From: Chryseolinea sp. H1M3-3
GTDB lineage: Bacteria; Bacteroidota; Bacteroidia; Cytophagales; Cyclobacteriaceae
Assembly (NCBI RefSeq): GCF_029360725.1
Contig: NZ_JARKMY010000002.1
Span: 868,001 to 932,000 of the forward strand
Direction: 5' to 3'
Length of the DNA: 64,000 bases
In this document: in pieces, positions 16,893 to 26,277 of the stretch
How the letters are laid out: the number at the start of each line of letters is the position of its first letter
Numbering within the stretch: the stretch's first letter is position 1
Notes under the pieces: generated by a model
The model's input: the letters and a program-made list of their open reading frames with translations, nothing else
Database searches by the model: none
What the model was told of the DNA's origin: nothing
Made by a program: the position numbers and the translations under genes

Positions 16893-18011
16893 TTACGCAT
16901 ACCGAAGCAACATGGCAACCCTGCCATTTTTCTCCAGTTCGCCGTTTTCAACAATGACAATTTCTCCACCTTTTTCATTCACGATTTCTATAAGATCGTC
17001 AACGGCGTCACTAATTATTTCGTAGTTGCCAGCCGGTGGACTTAAATATATCCGCGTGTCGTTACCCGGATCTTTGTATGCGGCTTCCTGGTAATCCTTC
17101 TCCACCAGTAATGTTAATCCTTTGCCTTCATTGGCCGCTTTCCAGACATCCCGAATACCGTCAGTTGCCAGATTCTTTCCAAAGGCCTCTTGCAATTTCT
17201 GCAACGTTTCCTTCTGAGATGACCTGATATATTCCTTCATTTTAGACCATGCTAATTCTGAAAGCGGATGCAGTGCATCGTATTCGTAGTTACCTCTAAT
17301 TTTTCCAATTACATTTTCACGATGATGCGTAACATGTTCGAAATTGGCTAACTGTTCTTCTACACCAGCCACTAACAATGGGACGTCGCCTTTTATATAT
17401 TTATCGATGGCTTCGTCAACTTGCTTGATGAAGGCGATTTGCCTCGTTTCCTGGAGAATGGATTTATCTCGCTCGTAACTTTTTAATCCGGAGCTGGAAT
17501 CATTTGTTATACTGGGCCTGGCATACTCATATTCTTCGGAATACTGTTTAGGAAAATCATCATTCCTGATCTCCTGTAAATCCCATCCCTGGCATTTAAA
17601 AAGTGGAACCCGCTTTTTGCTTACAGCTAACAAATAGTATGGTTTCAGAAATTGTGCAAAGTAAAAGAGATCGCGAATCTCGAAGTTCTTCCCAAGCATG
17701 ACCTTCTCTTTGACTTCGAATGGAAGCAGAAGAATCCTGGATACATTAGGCGAGACAAAAATGGCCATGCCTTCCTGCAGTCGTAGATAATCGATTTTTT
17801 CTGATAGCGTATCAAGTTTCTCCTGGAGCTGCATACCAACCTGCTTTGGCCATGCACTATTGTTCAATAAATCTTTAGCGTGATCGATGGCTTTCCGTAC
17901 GGCAATAGGATCTTGCATTCGTTCCCGTGAATATCGGTGTGTCGGAACTGTTATCGTTATACAAGGATTTCCCTTCTCTGTAAGCAATTGTTTGATGTCG
18001 GATAGATTCAT
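16893..18011 (-). CDS. baeRF family protein (Balon-like ribosome hibernation factor)
   Basis: 372 residues resembling the bacterial archaeo-eukaryotic release-factor family (baeRF), whose member Balon binds the ribosomal A site during dormancy. The N-terminus (GNPCITITVPTHRYSRE) and central segment (VTHHRENVIGKIRGNYEYDALHPLSELAW) fit that family. The last 70 residues have an eL30/eRF1-domain-3-like pattern (DAVDDLIEIVNEKGGEIVIVENGELEKNGRVAMLLRYA). There is no GGQ motif, so peptide release is not expected. A cytoplasmic stress role is inferred from the family. It stands alone, with a 345-base gene-free region upstream. Confidence 0.75.
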   Translation of the reverse strand: MNLSDIKQLLTEKGNPCITITVPTHRYSRERMQDPIAVRKAIDHAKDLLNNSAWPKQVGMQLQEKLDTLSEKIDYLRLQEGMAIFVSPNVSRILLLPFEVKEKVMLGKNFEIRDLFYFAQFLKPYYLLAVSKKRVPLFKCQGWDLQEIRNDDFPKQYSEEYEYARPSITNDSSSGLKSYERDKSILQETRQIAFIKQVDEAIDKYIKGDVPLLVAGVEEQLANFEHVTHHRENVIGKIRGNYEYDALHPLSELAWSKMKEYIRSSQKETLQKLQEAFGKNLATDGIRDVWKAANEGKGLTLLVEKDYQEAAYKDPGNDTRIYLSPPAGNYEIISDAVDDLIEIVNEKGGEIVIVENGELEKNGRVAMLLRYA

Positions 18012-18356
18012 ACGATTTGTGTTTTGATGGGGTTATAAAAGGCAATTACTCTCCAATAGAAAGGCGCCGATTATTTAATCAAAACTAGCTGTGAAGACAT
18101 CGAAAGTGTATGATGAAAATCAGAATGGAAACGGATTTTTATCAATCGACAAAGAAACTTTTGCCGCGTCTGCTGCCGGTCAACCCACAAATCCATCATA
18201 ACATCAGTATCTCGGGTGCTATAGCATTGGTCAAAGCTATTTATGGCTGGAGGCAATATCGAAATTGAAACCGTCACCGGGTTCCGAAAGGCTCCAACCA
18301 AGTGGAAGGTGCATTCAATTATAACGGTCAATATATGCTATGCGATTTTAGAGATT
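18012..18356. other. Gene-free region upstream of the baeRF-type gene
   Basis: Short frames exist on both strands (for example 52 codons from 18119 on the plus strand) but none looks protein-like. It must hold the promoter of the baeRF-type gene and the 3' end of the histidine kinase transcript. I saw no clear terminator or repeat. Confidence 0.35.
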
Positions 18357-19436
18357 TCAATCAACTAATTTTGGCAAGCTTAAGCAGAAAGTGCTGCCTT
18401 TCCCTTCCTCGCTTTCGAACCATACCCGGCCACCCATAAGTTCAATGAGATTTTTACAGATCCATAATCCAAGGCCAACCGATTTTTCACCGTTTAATCC
18501 GGTTCGGCCAATCTTTCCCGTTCGATCAAAAATATAAGGCTGCAAATCATCCGGAATGCCAATACCGCGGTCTTCAACGCTTATGATAACCTCGTCGGAA
18601 GTTTCTTCTATTTTTATTACAATCGGTTCGGTTGGCGGACTAAACTTAATAGCATTGGAGAGATAATTATTTACTACCTGCAAAAGCTTTAGATCATCCG
18701 TAAACGTAAATATGGATTTTGAGTCATGAATTAAAAGAAACTTCCGGTGGGAGTAAATGTGTTGAAGTTCCTGGTGCACGATTTTAATTTTATCGACAAC
18801 ATCAATCCTCGTTTGCTTTACTAAAATCTCGGGCGACTCCACATGCTCTTTCTTCATCAGGTCGTTAATCATTTCAATAGAACGTTTGCTGTTTTCCCGC
18901 AGCAGGCTGATATACGTTCGGAGATGACTATTGCCAGAATCGTTTAAATGTTTTTCCGCTTCTTGCGATAGGTTTTGCATTAAGGCTAAGGCGCCACTGA
19001 TGTTATGCGTTAATGTATCCAACATGGTATTTTTGCGTGCACCAAATTCTACCAGGTAATTCTCATACGCCCTTGTTCGCGTAATGTCGCGCAAATAAAA
19101 AAGCAACGTTGAATTATTCGACAATAAATAAGCACTGCAACAGATGTGTATTTTATCCTCGCCCCTTTTCAACCGAACTTCAATGTCTTGAACTGCTCGT
19201 TTTTCAAAAATCTGAGCAAAGCTATTTTTCAGATATTCCCGGTCTTCAGGAACGACCAATTCTATCATAGATTCATCGTGCTTTGGGAAATGGTTTACAT
19301 AATCTCCAACAAGATCTGCAACGGCTGAATTTGTATACTGTATTTGCCGGGATCGCAGATCATATAAAACCAAACCATCTTTTAAATAAGTGCCAACTTC
19401 CTCAAGCTCATTAAGCTGAACATTGTATTGCTCCAT
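18357..19436 (-). CDS. Cytosolic PAS sensor histidine kinase
   Basis: 359 residues and no membrane segment. A PAS domain occupies about 10-125 (GLVLYDLRSRQIQYTNSAVADLVG, then YLLSNNSTLLFYLRDITRTR). The dimerisation/phosphoacceptor helix follows, with His144 in LTHNISGAL. The ATP-binding domain has the N box YLSNAIKFSP, G1 box DRGIGIP and G2 box GLGLWICK. It likely senses a soluble signal such as redox state or a bound cofactor. The LuxR-type regulator gene ends 49 bases upstream on the same strand, so they form a cotranscribed two-component pair. Confidence 0.92.
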   Translation of the reverse strand: MEQYNVQLNELEEVGTYLKDGLVLYDLRSRQIQYTNSAVADLVGDYVNHFPKHDESMIELVVPEDREYLKNSFAQIFEKRAVQDIEVRLKRGEDKIHICCSAYLLSNNSTLLFYLRDITRTRAYENYLVEFGARKNTMLDTLTHNISGALALMQNLSQEAEKHLNDSGNSHLRTYISLLRENSKRSIEMINDLMKKEHVESPEILVKQTRIDVVDKIKIVHQELQHIYSHRKFLLIHDSKSIFTFTDDLKLLQVVNNYLSNAIKFSPPTEPIVIKIEETSDEVIISVEDRGIGIPDDLQPYIFDRTGKIGRTGLNGEKSVGLGLWICKNLIELMGGRVWFESEEGKGSTFCLSLPKLVD

Positions 19437-19484
19437 ATTTTAAAAAGGAAAAATCAAACAAATTGTTCAGAAAGAGTGGCATGT

Positions 19485-20162
19485 TTATTTCTTGATGACG
19501 CCAATGGCGGAGGCATAGGCAACCAGTTCCACGGTGTTTTTAACGTTACTTTTTTCAAGCATATTTTTCCTGTGTGTTTCTACCGTGCGCTCGGTAATGA
19601 ATAATTGGTCGGCTATTTCTTTCGATGATCTCCCTTCCGACAACAAGTTCAATACTTCACGTTCTCGCTGGGAAAATATTTCGCCTTTGCTTCGAAGATT
19701 ATTTTCAAGGCCCAATAGAAATTGATTTAAGTTTTTAAGCCGGCTGGAAGTTTCGGAGCATATGAATTTTTTGCCTTGGTTAACAACCTTAATGGCAAGT
19801 ACCAATTCTTCAAAGCCCGCTTTTTTTGAAACAAAACCTAATGCACCCGACTTGATAATCAGCGCCACCCGGTCGGCATCATCATAGACCGAATGCGCAA
19901 CGATTTTTATCTGCGGATATTTTTGTTGTATCAGCCTGCAAATTTGAAATCCGTTCAAAATTTTCAGGTCTTCCATTGCGTCGAGATATATATCCAGTAT
20001 CAGCACATCGATGTGTACCTGGTCTAAAGCATTTAGCAGTTCTTCGCCATTTTTGGCTTCACCAACAATTTCAATTTCGTCGTCAAGGTTTAATAAATGA
20101 CGGATACCGTCGCGCATAATTTTATAATCCTCGACATGAAATACTTTGATCTTTTTGTTCAT
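19485..20162 (-). CDS. NarL/LuxR-type response regulator
   Basis: 226 residues. The receiver domain (about 1-125) carries the acidic pair in HVEDY, the phosphoacceptor Asp57 (LILDIYL) and the conserved Lys in GFVSKKAG. A LuxR-type helix-turn-helix follows at the C-terminus: FSQREREVLNLLSEGRSSKEIADQLFITERTVETHRKNML. It is a DNA-binding partner for the kinase encoded just downstream. I start at ATG 20162 (MNKKIKVFHVED); an upstream in-frame start at 20273 would add 37 residues outside the receiver fold. Confidence 0.93.
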   Translation of the reverse strand: MNKKIKVFHVEDYKIMRDGIRHLLNLDDEIEIVGEAKNGEELLNALDQVHIDVLILDIYLDAMEDLKILNGFQICRLIQQKYPQIKIVAHSVYDDADRVALIIKSGALGFVSKKAGFEELVLAIKVVNQGKKFICSETSSRLKNLNQFLLGLENNLRSKGEIFSQREREVLNLLSEGRSSKEIADQLFITERTVETHRKNMLEKSNVKNTVELVAYASAIGVIKK

Positions 20163-20313
20163 ATTGAGTAAAACCCAAAGAAGCATATGATGTTGATTTA
20201 AACCTAAGCCATATGGAAAAAACTGGCACAAAATCCCAAAATCTACGGATAGCTTTTTTGGGGTGGTAGCCAATACCTTTGAGGAACTAAAGGCCGATGG
20301 CCAGAGATGATGT

Positions 20314-20637
20314 ATGAAATTTGAAATTAGCTACCACCAACTAAAACCAACGCTACGTGCTATTCAGAATCAACATATCAGCGTTGCAATTAAAAACCGT
20401 TCGGGTAAGTGGTCACATGAATACTTTGTTATTCAGGAGCTAAAGGAGTTTGTCAGTGACGAGGTAAAAGCAACAGCAATCGTGTTGCGTTCTGAACTTC
20501 ATTGGGAGATAGTGGACATCCAGTCAATTTCAGGATTGAAATTAAACAAGTATCTCCATATTAACGGGCAGCTTTTTTCAGAACTTAAGTTGACGGCTGC
20601 CAAAGAAAATTCGCTCGTTTTACATAACGTGCCATAA
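20314..20637 (+). CDS. Small hypothetical protein
   Basis: 107 residues, soluble, mixed alpha/beta composition with no signal peptide or membrane segment. It lies divergent from the response regulator, 151 bases away, and upstream of a stand-alone receiver on the same strand (122-base gap). Possible partner in signalling by position only. I recognise no domain. Confidence 0.55.
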   Translation: MKFEISYHQLKPTLRAIQNQHISVAIKNRSGKWSHEYFVIQELKEFVSDEVKATAIVLRSELHWEIVDIQSISGLKLNKYLHINGQLFSELKLTAAKENSLVLHNVP

Positions 20638-20759
20638 GTATTTGTTACCCGGATCGATTTGTTGCACACCTATGAAGAACCTGTGTAACATTTAAACCAT
20701 CGCCAATGGCTGGCAACTTGTCCGGCTAAAAACTTTTTGAAAAAATTAATAAAGCACAA

Positions 20760-21176
20760 ATGGTAGCACTTTATATAGATGATGATGAGGAAGATGTCGA
20801 ATTCTTTGTAGAGGCGATAAAGACAATTGACCCGGCATGTTCTTGTGTGACCGCAGTAAATGGCCGTGACGGCCTTAAAACACTGGAAGCCGTTACACCT
20901 GACATTATTTTTTTAGACATTAATATGCCTGTGTTGAATGGAAAGGAAACGCTTCGCTTGCTTAAAAGTTCTACCAGGTTCCATAAGATCCCAGTGTTTA
21001 TGATTTCCACGAGCAAAAATCCTGACGAAATTAGTATTTGTACACAGTTGGGAGCGAACGATTTTATAATCAAGCCTAATACCTTTTCCGAATTATGCAA
21101 GACACTTGAAAGAATTTTTGAATCGCAGAAGCAAACAAGTATCGATTCCAATTCAGATGCATTCAACTTAAGTTAG
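20760..21176 (+). CDS. Stand-alone CheY-like receiver
   Basis: 138 residues made of one receiver domain with no output domain. The N-terminal acidic cluster is YIDDDEED, the phosphoacceptor Asp53 is in FLDINMP, the switch Ser/Thr is in FMISTS and Lys105 is in FIIKPN. It belongs to the Bacteroidota group of single receivers that often answer light- or redox-sensing hybrid kinases. The kinase is not obvious; the cytosolic PAS kinase at 18357 is the nearest candidate. Confidence 0.9.
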   Translation: MVALYIDDDEEDVEFFVEAIKTIDPACSCVTAVNGRDGLKTLEAVTPDIIFLDINMPVLNGKETLRLLKSSTRFHKIPVFMISTSKNPDEISICTQLGANDFIIKPNTFSELCKTLERIFESQKQTSIDSNSDAFNLS

Positions 21177-21247
21177 TGTAGTGCATAAATCTTTAGAAAA
21201 AATCGAATGCTTTACTTTACTTTGTACTGACTCAAAAGCGTTCAGAT

Positions 21248-21946
21248 TTGAAAGTGACTATCCTTATACTCCTCAGCCTATCAAGCTGGGGCGCCACGCA
21301 GGCACAACAAGCGTCCAATAGAAACCATTACGTCTGCTTTCAATCCACAGACGTATATCATGATAAAACGAGCTGTTCCGCGTTGCAATTTTGTTCAGGT
21401 GGAAAAATCAGGAAAACAAAAAATATTGACGGTCTAAAGCCCTGCAAAAAGTGCGCCCGCCCTGTGATCTCTTATCGCGCCTCCGGTTTTTCTAATATCA
21501 AGAATGTGTTAGGAGTGAAAGACAAAAAGCAAATTGCCGATTCTCTTGGAACTTCGGAGGCCACCATTAAACGGCCAGGTGATTTGTTTATTCGTATCAG
21601 TGGACCGCCAGATAGCCGAACCGTTAACTTACTCGAGTTTTACTTTAATAAACCGGTGGCATTTAATGAAGACTCGCTTTTTTCTAATGAATTCTACAAC
21701 CGCTTGGGTCTGCAAATGAAGGGATGTAAATCGGACACTATAAGAGTTAGCACACCTCATCCGGTCACCGGGAAAATTAAAAAGGATGTTTCTATTGAAT
21801 ATCGAGGTTGTGCTGTTGTCGAGCCGCGAGATCAGTATGAAGACATCAGCAAATATTATTATGAACTAACCTTCATTGCCAAAGAAGGATCTATGTCCAC
21901 AGAACTGGAGAAAGTTCAGCTTTATCTAAAGGCAGAACGGAACTGA
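21248..21946 (+). CDS. Exported protein with Cys-rich N-terminal domain
   Basis: About 232 residues with a signal peptide (VTILILLSLSSWGATQAQ). Residues about 28-70 have four cysteines in a C-x15-C-x5-C-x18-C-x2-C-like arrangement (HYVCFQS, KTSCSALQFCSGG, LKPCKKCARP), similar in form to small zinc-binding modules. The rest (70-232) is an unrecognised beta-rich domain. The apparent start is TTG at 21248, with GTG at 21254 as an alternative; no ATG gives an intact signal peptide. The function is unknown. Confidence 0.65.
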   Translation: MKVTILILLSLSSWGATQAQQASNRNHYVCFQSTDVYHDKTSCSALQFCSGGKIRKTKNIDGLKPCKKCARPVISYRASGFSNIKNVLGVKDKKQIADSLGTSEATIKRPGDLFIRISGPPDSRTVNLLEFYFNKPVAFNEDSLFSNEFYNRLGLQMKGCKSDTIRVSTPHPVTGKIKKDVSIEYRGCAVVEPRDQYEDISKYYYELTFIAKEGSMSTELEKVQLYLKAERN

Positions 21947-21961
21947 ATCGCGCATGTAATC

Positions 21962-22342
21962 CTATTTCGGATCATCTTTAGAAAGAATAAAAACTGTACC
22001 TCCGGGATCCATGATCCAATGCATTTCATTTGGTATCTCCTCAAGTTCATCGCACGGGTGAACACCTTTCAATTCCAGATATTGGGTGGCACTTTCAACC
22101 TGTGGAGTTTTTAATTCAAGCCATATTTCCGAGTGCGTGTAATTATCCACACAATCAAGCCAAACCGTATTGGGACCAAAGGCGACTTGGTGTGTTCTGG
22201 ATACAGTTGGATTATCAATTGGTTTTTCAGCGATGGGCAACTTTAACACGTCCCGGTAAAAGGCCACGGTTTGATCATATTTGCTTTTTGGAATCTTGAT
22301 GGCAATGTTGATGCCTCCCGAGAATTTTACGTCTCCAGTCAT
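21962..22342 (-). CDS. VOC (glyoxalase-fold) protein
   Basis: 126 residues of the vicinal-oxygen-chelate superfamily: AIKIPKSKYDQTVAFYRDVLKLPI is the first beta-alpha-beta unit and WLDCVDNYTHSEIWLEL plus HWIMDPGGTVFILSK the second. The metal-ligand set of glyoxalase I is incomplete, so it may be a binding protein or an enzyme of other specificity. It is convergent with the exported Cys-rich protein, and its start lies 130 bases from the divergent signal peptidase gene. Confidence 0.82.
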   Translation of the reverse strand: MTGDVKFSGGINIAIKIPKSKYDQTVAFYRDVLKLPIAEKPIDNPTVSRTHQVAFGPNTVWLDCVDNYTHSEIWLELKTPQVESATQYLELKGVHPCDELEEIPNEMHWIMDPGGTVFILSKDDPK

Positions 22343-22472
22343 ACTATTTGTTAATTGATGGTATTGTGCCTAACGGGAAAAGAAAAGTTAGGTTCTAACA
22401 CATTAGAATGTTGGCTGAATTTGTAATTCTCCGGCTAAACCGGCTACTGATGGGGAAATAATCGAGACGCGT

Positions 22473-23597
22473 ATGAATTGGAAATTTTTTGCCGGTAAAA
22501 CAGAAAGCAAACCAAAATCAAAGCTTCGTGAGTGGCGTGAGGCTATCGTTTTTGCTGTGGTTGTCGCAACGCTCATTCGCTGGGGAACAGTGGAAGCCTT
22601 CGTGATTCCAACACCATCGATGGAAAATTCACTTTTGGTTGGTGATTATCTTTTCGTCAGTAAAATACATTACGGCCCACGAACTCCAAGAACACCGCTT
22701 CAAATACCCTTGACGCATCAAACAATTTGGGGTACTGAGATTCCATCGTACCTGGATTGGATTCAATTGCCATCCTGGCGTTTGCCTGGTATTAGTCACG
22801 TTAAAAGAGAAGATGTGGTGGTATTTAATGTTCCTGACCTGACCATGAATGAAGGGGTGGAGCGGCCTATTGATCTTAAAACATACTATGTGAAAAGATG
22901 CGTGGGCATTCCCGGAGATACATTGGTGATAAAGGAACGTGCGGTTAGCGTCAACGGAAAATTACTCAGTCTTCCACCCGATATGAAAGTTAGTTATCTG
23001 GTGACCTCAAAAGATGAAATCAATAAACGCAATCTTACCAGGTTGGGTTTGGATGACGATGATTACTATTTCCTTGGCAGGACCAATAACAATCAAGTAA
23101 TTTATAAAATGCTTTTGACTACAGCTCAGTTAGAGAGTGTTAAAAATGCAACCTACATAACCAATGTTGGCGACGACTATACAACGCATGATGGTCCTGA
23201 CAAAGATATTTTCCCCACGATCATGAATACTTCCTGGAACAATGATAACTATGGCCCGCTGGTTATTCCCCGCAAAGGAATGACTATTGAAGTCAACGAT
23301 TCAACGCTTGGGATGTACGGTGAAACGATCCGTTTATACGAACATGTTGAAGACATTTCAGTGACGAGAGAAGCATTAATAGTTAATGGACATGCATTGA
23401 AGGAATATACTTTTAAACAAGATTATTATTTCATGATGGGCGATAACCGGAATAATTCTCTTGACTCCCGTTACTGGGGATTTGTTCCTGGAGATCATAT
23501 TGTGGGCAAGCCGCTATTCATTTGGTTTTCCGTTAACCAGGATGGCGATCTGCTGCAAAAGATACGGTGGCGCCGGCTGTTCAAGGCAGCTCAATAG
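22473..23597 (+). CDS. lepB: Signal peptidase I
   Basis: 374 residues of the S26 family, cleaving signal peptides at the outer face of the inner membrane. One N-terminal membrane helix (about 22-40, IVFAVVVATLIRW) precedes the nucleophile Ser49 in PTPSMENSL. The general base Lys141 is in YYVKRCVGIPGD, and MMGDNRNNSLDSRYWG forms the last conserved box. The insertion between boxes C and D (about 165-300) makes it longer than E. coli LepB, which is usual in Bacteroidota. It converges on the DUF421 gene with 24 bases between stops. Confidence 0.95.
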   Translation: MNWKFFAGKTESKPKSKLREWREAIVFAVVVATLIRWGTVEAFVIPTPSMENSLLVGDYLFVSKIHYGPRTPRTPLQIPLTHQTIWGTEIPSYLDWIQLPSWRLPGISHVKREDVVVFNVPDLTMNEGVERPIDLKTYYVKRCVGIPGDTLVIKERAVSVNGKLLSLPPDMKVSYLVTSKDEINKRNLTRLGLDDDDYYFLGRTNNNQVIYKMLLTTAQLESVKNATYITNVGDDYTTHDGPDKDIFPTIMNTSWNNDNYGPLVIPRKGMTIEVNDSTLGMYGETIRLYEHVEDISVTREALIVNGHALKEYTFKQDYYFMMGDNRNNSLDSRYWGFVPGDHIVGKPLFIWFSVNQDGDLLQKIRWRRLFKAAQ

Positions 23598-23621
23598 ATT
23601 TCTGAAATAACGTTTGATGGA

Positions 23622-24077
23622 CTAACGTTTGTCTTTGGCGTTGGGAATAATAGATATGGTGCCATCCCGTTCGAGCACGGCATATTTGATGTCATCCATA
23701 CGTTCCAATCCATGAGTTTCGCGCGCGGCTTCTAATACATCTTCTTCATCCACTTTGGATTTTTCCATCCGCTTAACCAATGGCTTGCCATGGTCCACAA
23801 TGACCAGTGGTGCGCCTTCACTTGTAATTTGAAACCATTTTGATTTCTCCTTCAGAAGAGAGAAGAGGTAGTCTATGCCGACCAGGGTACAAACCATCAC
23901 AAAACAGGCCATCAAAGAATAATCCTCCCCGATAAGAGCGTCAGTAGTAGTTTCACTGATGATGAGTAACAGAACAAAGTCAAACGTTGTAACCTCAGCC
24001 AGACTGCGTTTTCCGAGTATTCGAAATATTACATAGACAAAAAGGTAAACCGCTACGCCTCTTATAACCGGATTCAT
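23622..24077 (-). CDS. DUF421 (YetF-like) membrane protein
   Basis: 151 residues. Membrane helices cover about the first 70 residues, including the family signature IFRILGKRSLAEVTTFDFVLLLIISETT. The cytoplasmic C-terminal domain (about 80-151) contains GAPLVIVDHGKPL and RDGTISIIP, as in YetF proteins. The role of DUF421 proteins is unsettled; they are often linked to envelope or sporulation stress. Its start lies two bases after the stop of the upstream membrane protein gene, so the two are coupled. Confidence 0.88.
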   Translation of the reverse strand: MNPVIRGVAVYLFVYVIFRILGKRSLAEVTTFDFVLLLIISETTTDALIGEDYSLMACFVMVCTLVGIDYLFSLLKEKSKWFQITSEGAPLVIVDHGKPLVKRMEKSKVDEEDVLEAARETHGLERMDDIKYAVLERDGTISIIPNAKDKR

Positions 24078-24079
24078 AA

Positions 24080-24580
24080 CTAAGGGAATATAAAGTGATT
24101 GATATCAAACTCCTTGTTGTTCACTTGTATTGAGCCATTGATGTTACCCACATGCTGCGGGATTAAATAAAATGTGATCGACATTCCATCACTTCCTTTG
24201 AACAAATAATGCACGCGATCATCCTGAAATTTATTTTCATTTGGTTGCGGCACAATGGATGCAACTTCAAACTTTTTAAGATAGGCGGTAGGGAAAGATA
24301 CCATCGCACCATCAGTGCTGTTTTGTAATTGCACTTTAATTTCCATTCTTGCCTGAAACCGGTATTGTCGCTGGTACTCAACCGTAACATGGCCATTGGT
24401 AATTTTCCTGGCACTGATTAAACCATCTCCATATAAACCGACAGCGGCAGTCAGCACCAGCGCAAAAATAAAATACAACCCGACAGCTTGTACCTTCCAG
24501 CCCCTTTCCTGCATTGACATGTGCTCGTCAATCTGAAGCTGAGTCTTGATATGTTCTACTGAATGCTTATTTTTTGACAT
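24080..24580 (-). CDS. Single-pass membrane protein coupled to DUF421
   Basis: 166 residues with one membrane helix (about 29-48, VGLYFIFALVLTAAVGLYG) and a periplasmic or extracytoplasmic beta-rich domain (YRFQARMEIKVQLQ, VHYLFKGSDGMSITFYLIP). The cytoplasmic N-terminus is charged. The stop is two bases before the DUF421 start, so the pair likely forms a membrane complex. I used ATG 24580; an ATG at 24628 would add a second hydrophobic stretch and cannot be excluded. No named family. Confidence 0.7.
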   Translation of the reverse strand: MSKNKHSVEHIKTQLQIDEHMSMQERGWKVQAVGLYFIFALVLTAAVGLYGDGLISARKITNGHVTVEYQRQYRFQARMEIKVQLQNSTDGAMVSFPTAYLKKFEVASIVPQPNENKFQDDRVHYLFKGSDGMSITFYLIPQHVGNINGSIQVNNKEFDINHFIFP

Positions 24581-24712
24581 CTCACAAAAAATATAAACGA
24601 CTCCAATAAATAATGTACCAGTCTTCAATATGAGCGTACAGCGTTTCTAAGGCATTTCCCAGTGTTGAAATATCGCCTCAATTCTAATTTCCTCAGAAAC
24701 TAATCCAACAAT

Positions 24713-24895
24713 TTACTCTTCCGGGTTAAGATTTTTCTCTTCGTCAGTTCCATGGCGTCCGATGGTATTACCATACTGAATTTCGCCAAGTGCCGCCTTT
24801 TTTTGCTGCAGTTCAGGATGCTTATTGTTGGTTTTTTTAGCGGCGGGGGTTTTCCCTTCCGGCCTTGCTGGTGTATTTTTTCCTTTGGCTTTCAT
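24713..24895 (-). CDS. Small basic hypothetical protein
   Basis: 60 residues rich in Lys, Pro, Ala and Asn (KTPAAKKTNNKHP) with an acidic end (DEEKNLNPEE). Probably disordered. It sits between the LLM flavin-enzyme gene and the coupled DUF421 operon on the same strand. Similar tiny basic proteins occur in stress regions of soil Bacteroidota, but I have no domain-level match. Confidence 0.5.
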   Translation of the reverse strand: MKAKGKNTPARPEGKTPAAKKTNNKHPELQQKKAALGEIQYGNTIGRHGTDEEKNLNPEE

Positions 24896-24943
24896 ATGGA
24901 TTGATCATTGTTTGAAGGTATAACATGTCCGCCCATAGATAGG

Positions 24944-25993
24944 TTATCCAGCATTGACAAACGGGCCTGAAGAAGTTGGGTAGGGATTCATTTTAAAGAG
25001 ACGGGCAGCGTGCGCAAAGGATTTTTTCTTCGCATCCAAATCATAAATGTGGGAAGCAATCATGATTTCATTGACTTCTGTTTTGTTAAGAAATGATTGT
25101 AACGATTCTCTTACGGTTTTTGGGCTGCCGACGAAAGTATATTTCATCATTTGTAAGACACCCGCTTTTTCTACTTCGGTCCAAATTTTCTCCATGGAGT
25201 TGACTGGTGGAGGCATAGGTCTCCGGGTATTTCGAAACATACCCAAGGCCATTTGGTAAAGCGAGGTTACGAGAAAATTTGCTTCTTCATCATCGTCGGC
25301 AATAGTAACATTTACGCATGCCATCGAATAGGGTTCATCAAGAAATGCAGAAGGCTTGAAGTTTTTCTTATATAATTGTAAAGCATCCTCCAGCTGCGTT
25401 GGCGCAAAGTGAGACGCAAAGGCAAAAGGCAACCCTAACAAAGCCGCCAAGCCTGCGCTATAGGTACTTGAGCCCAGTAGCCACACCGGTACATTTGTCT
25501 CTTGCCCCGGCACAGCCCTTACTTTTGCCTGAGGGTCTCGCGGACCAAGGTAATTGATGAGTTCGACTACGTCATTAGGAAATTCGTTAATATCTCCTTT
25601 CAGGTTTCTTCTTAACGCATATGAAGTAACAGCATCTGTTCCGGGGGCTCGTCCGATCCCAAGGTCTATGCGTCCCGGATACAATGAAGCGAGCGTTCCG
25701 AATTGTTCGGCGATCACGAGTGGTGCATGATTAGGCAGCATAACACCGCCCGATCCGACTCTGATAAAGGATGTTCCGCCGGCAACATAGCCAATGAGTA
25801 CGGCGGTAGCGGCTGACGCCACACTCTCCATGTTGTGGTGTTCCGCAAACCAATACCGCGTATAGCCTAACTGTTCAGCATGTTGGGCTAGTAACATACT
25901 TCTTTTGAAAGCCTCTGTGGCTGAAGGATCTCCTTGAATAATGGTGGCCAGATCTAAAACCGAAACTGGGATATCTGCTAATTCTTTTTTCAT
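24944..25993 (-). CDS. LLM-class flavin-dependent oxidoreductase
   Basis: 349 residues with the bacterial luciferase-like TIM barrel: [78 protein letters not shown]. This is the YhbW/MsnO8 type, using reduced FMN (or F420-like) to oxidise a small substrate in the cytoplasm. The natural substrate is unknown. I use ATG 25993 ([14 protein letters not shown]); the in-frame start at 26089 adds 32 residues not typical of the family. Confidence 0.9.
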   Translation of the reverse strand: MKKELADIPVSVLDLATIIQGDPSATEAFKRSMLLAQHAEQLGYTRYWFAEHHNMESVASAATAVLIGYVAGGTSFIRVGSGGVMLPNHAPLVIAEQFGTLASLYPGRIDLGIGRAPGTDAVTSYALRRNLKGDINEFPNDVVELINYLGPRDPQAKVRAVPGQETNVPVWLLGSSTYSAGLAALLGLPFAFASHFAPTQLEDALQLYKKNFKPSAFLDEPYSMACVNVTIADDDEEANFLVTSLYQMALGMFRNTRRPMPPPVNSMEKIWTEVEKAGVLQMMKYTFVGSPKTVRESLQSFLNKTEVNEIMIASHIYDLDAKKKSFAHAARLFKMNPYPTSSGPFVNAG

Positions 25994-26277
25994 ATCGTTT
26001 AATGTACGCGCTTCCTGCTGAAAAAGTTCGGAGGCCGTTGCCTTATAAGGTAATCCGGTATTGGGGGCTAGGTTTATTATACGTAACAATAAGCACTTCT
26101 ATTTCAAGATTATCGCGCTAACATTGCGTACCCCACATCGTGTGGAAGTGAGGAGTTCTGGCCACAGGCACCAGCCGCAAATTTTGAAAAATGCGTATGT
26201 ATTCGATTGCAGAGCGAGGGCATAAAATTTGACTGCCGTTGTGTAAAATAACTTGTTCCACTAAAAACACACGATTT

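Noticed and set aside
18119-18277. Short plus-strand frame beginning MKIRMETDFY
   Set aside because: About 52 codons, no recognisable domain and no clear ribosome-binding site.
20771-21166. 131-codon minus-strand frame opposite the receiver gene
   Set aside because: Mirror frame of a clear CheY-like receiver, with no independent protein pattern.
22143-22151. Single perfect DnaA box inside the VOC gene
   Set aside because: Isolated and within a gene; about one chance copy is expected at this window size. The same applies to a copy near 44515-44523.
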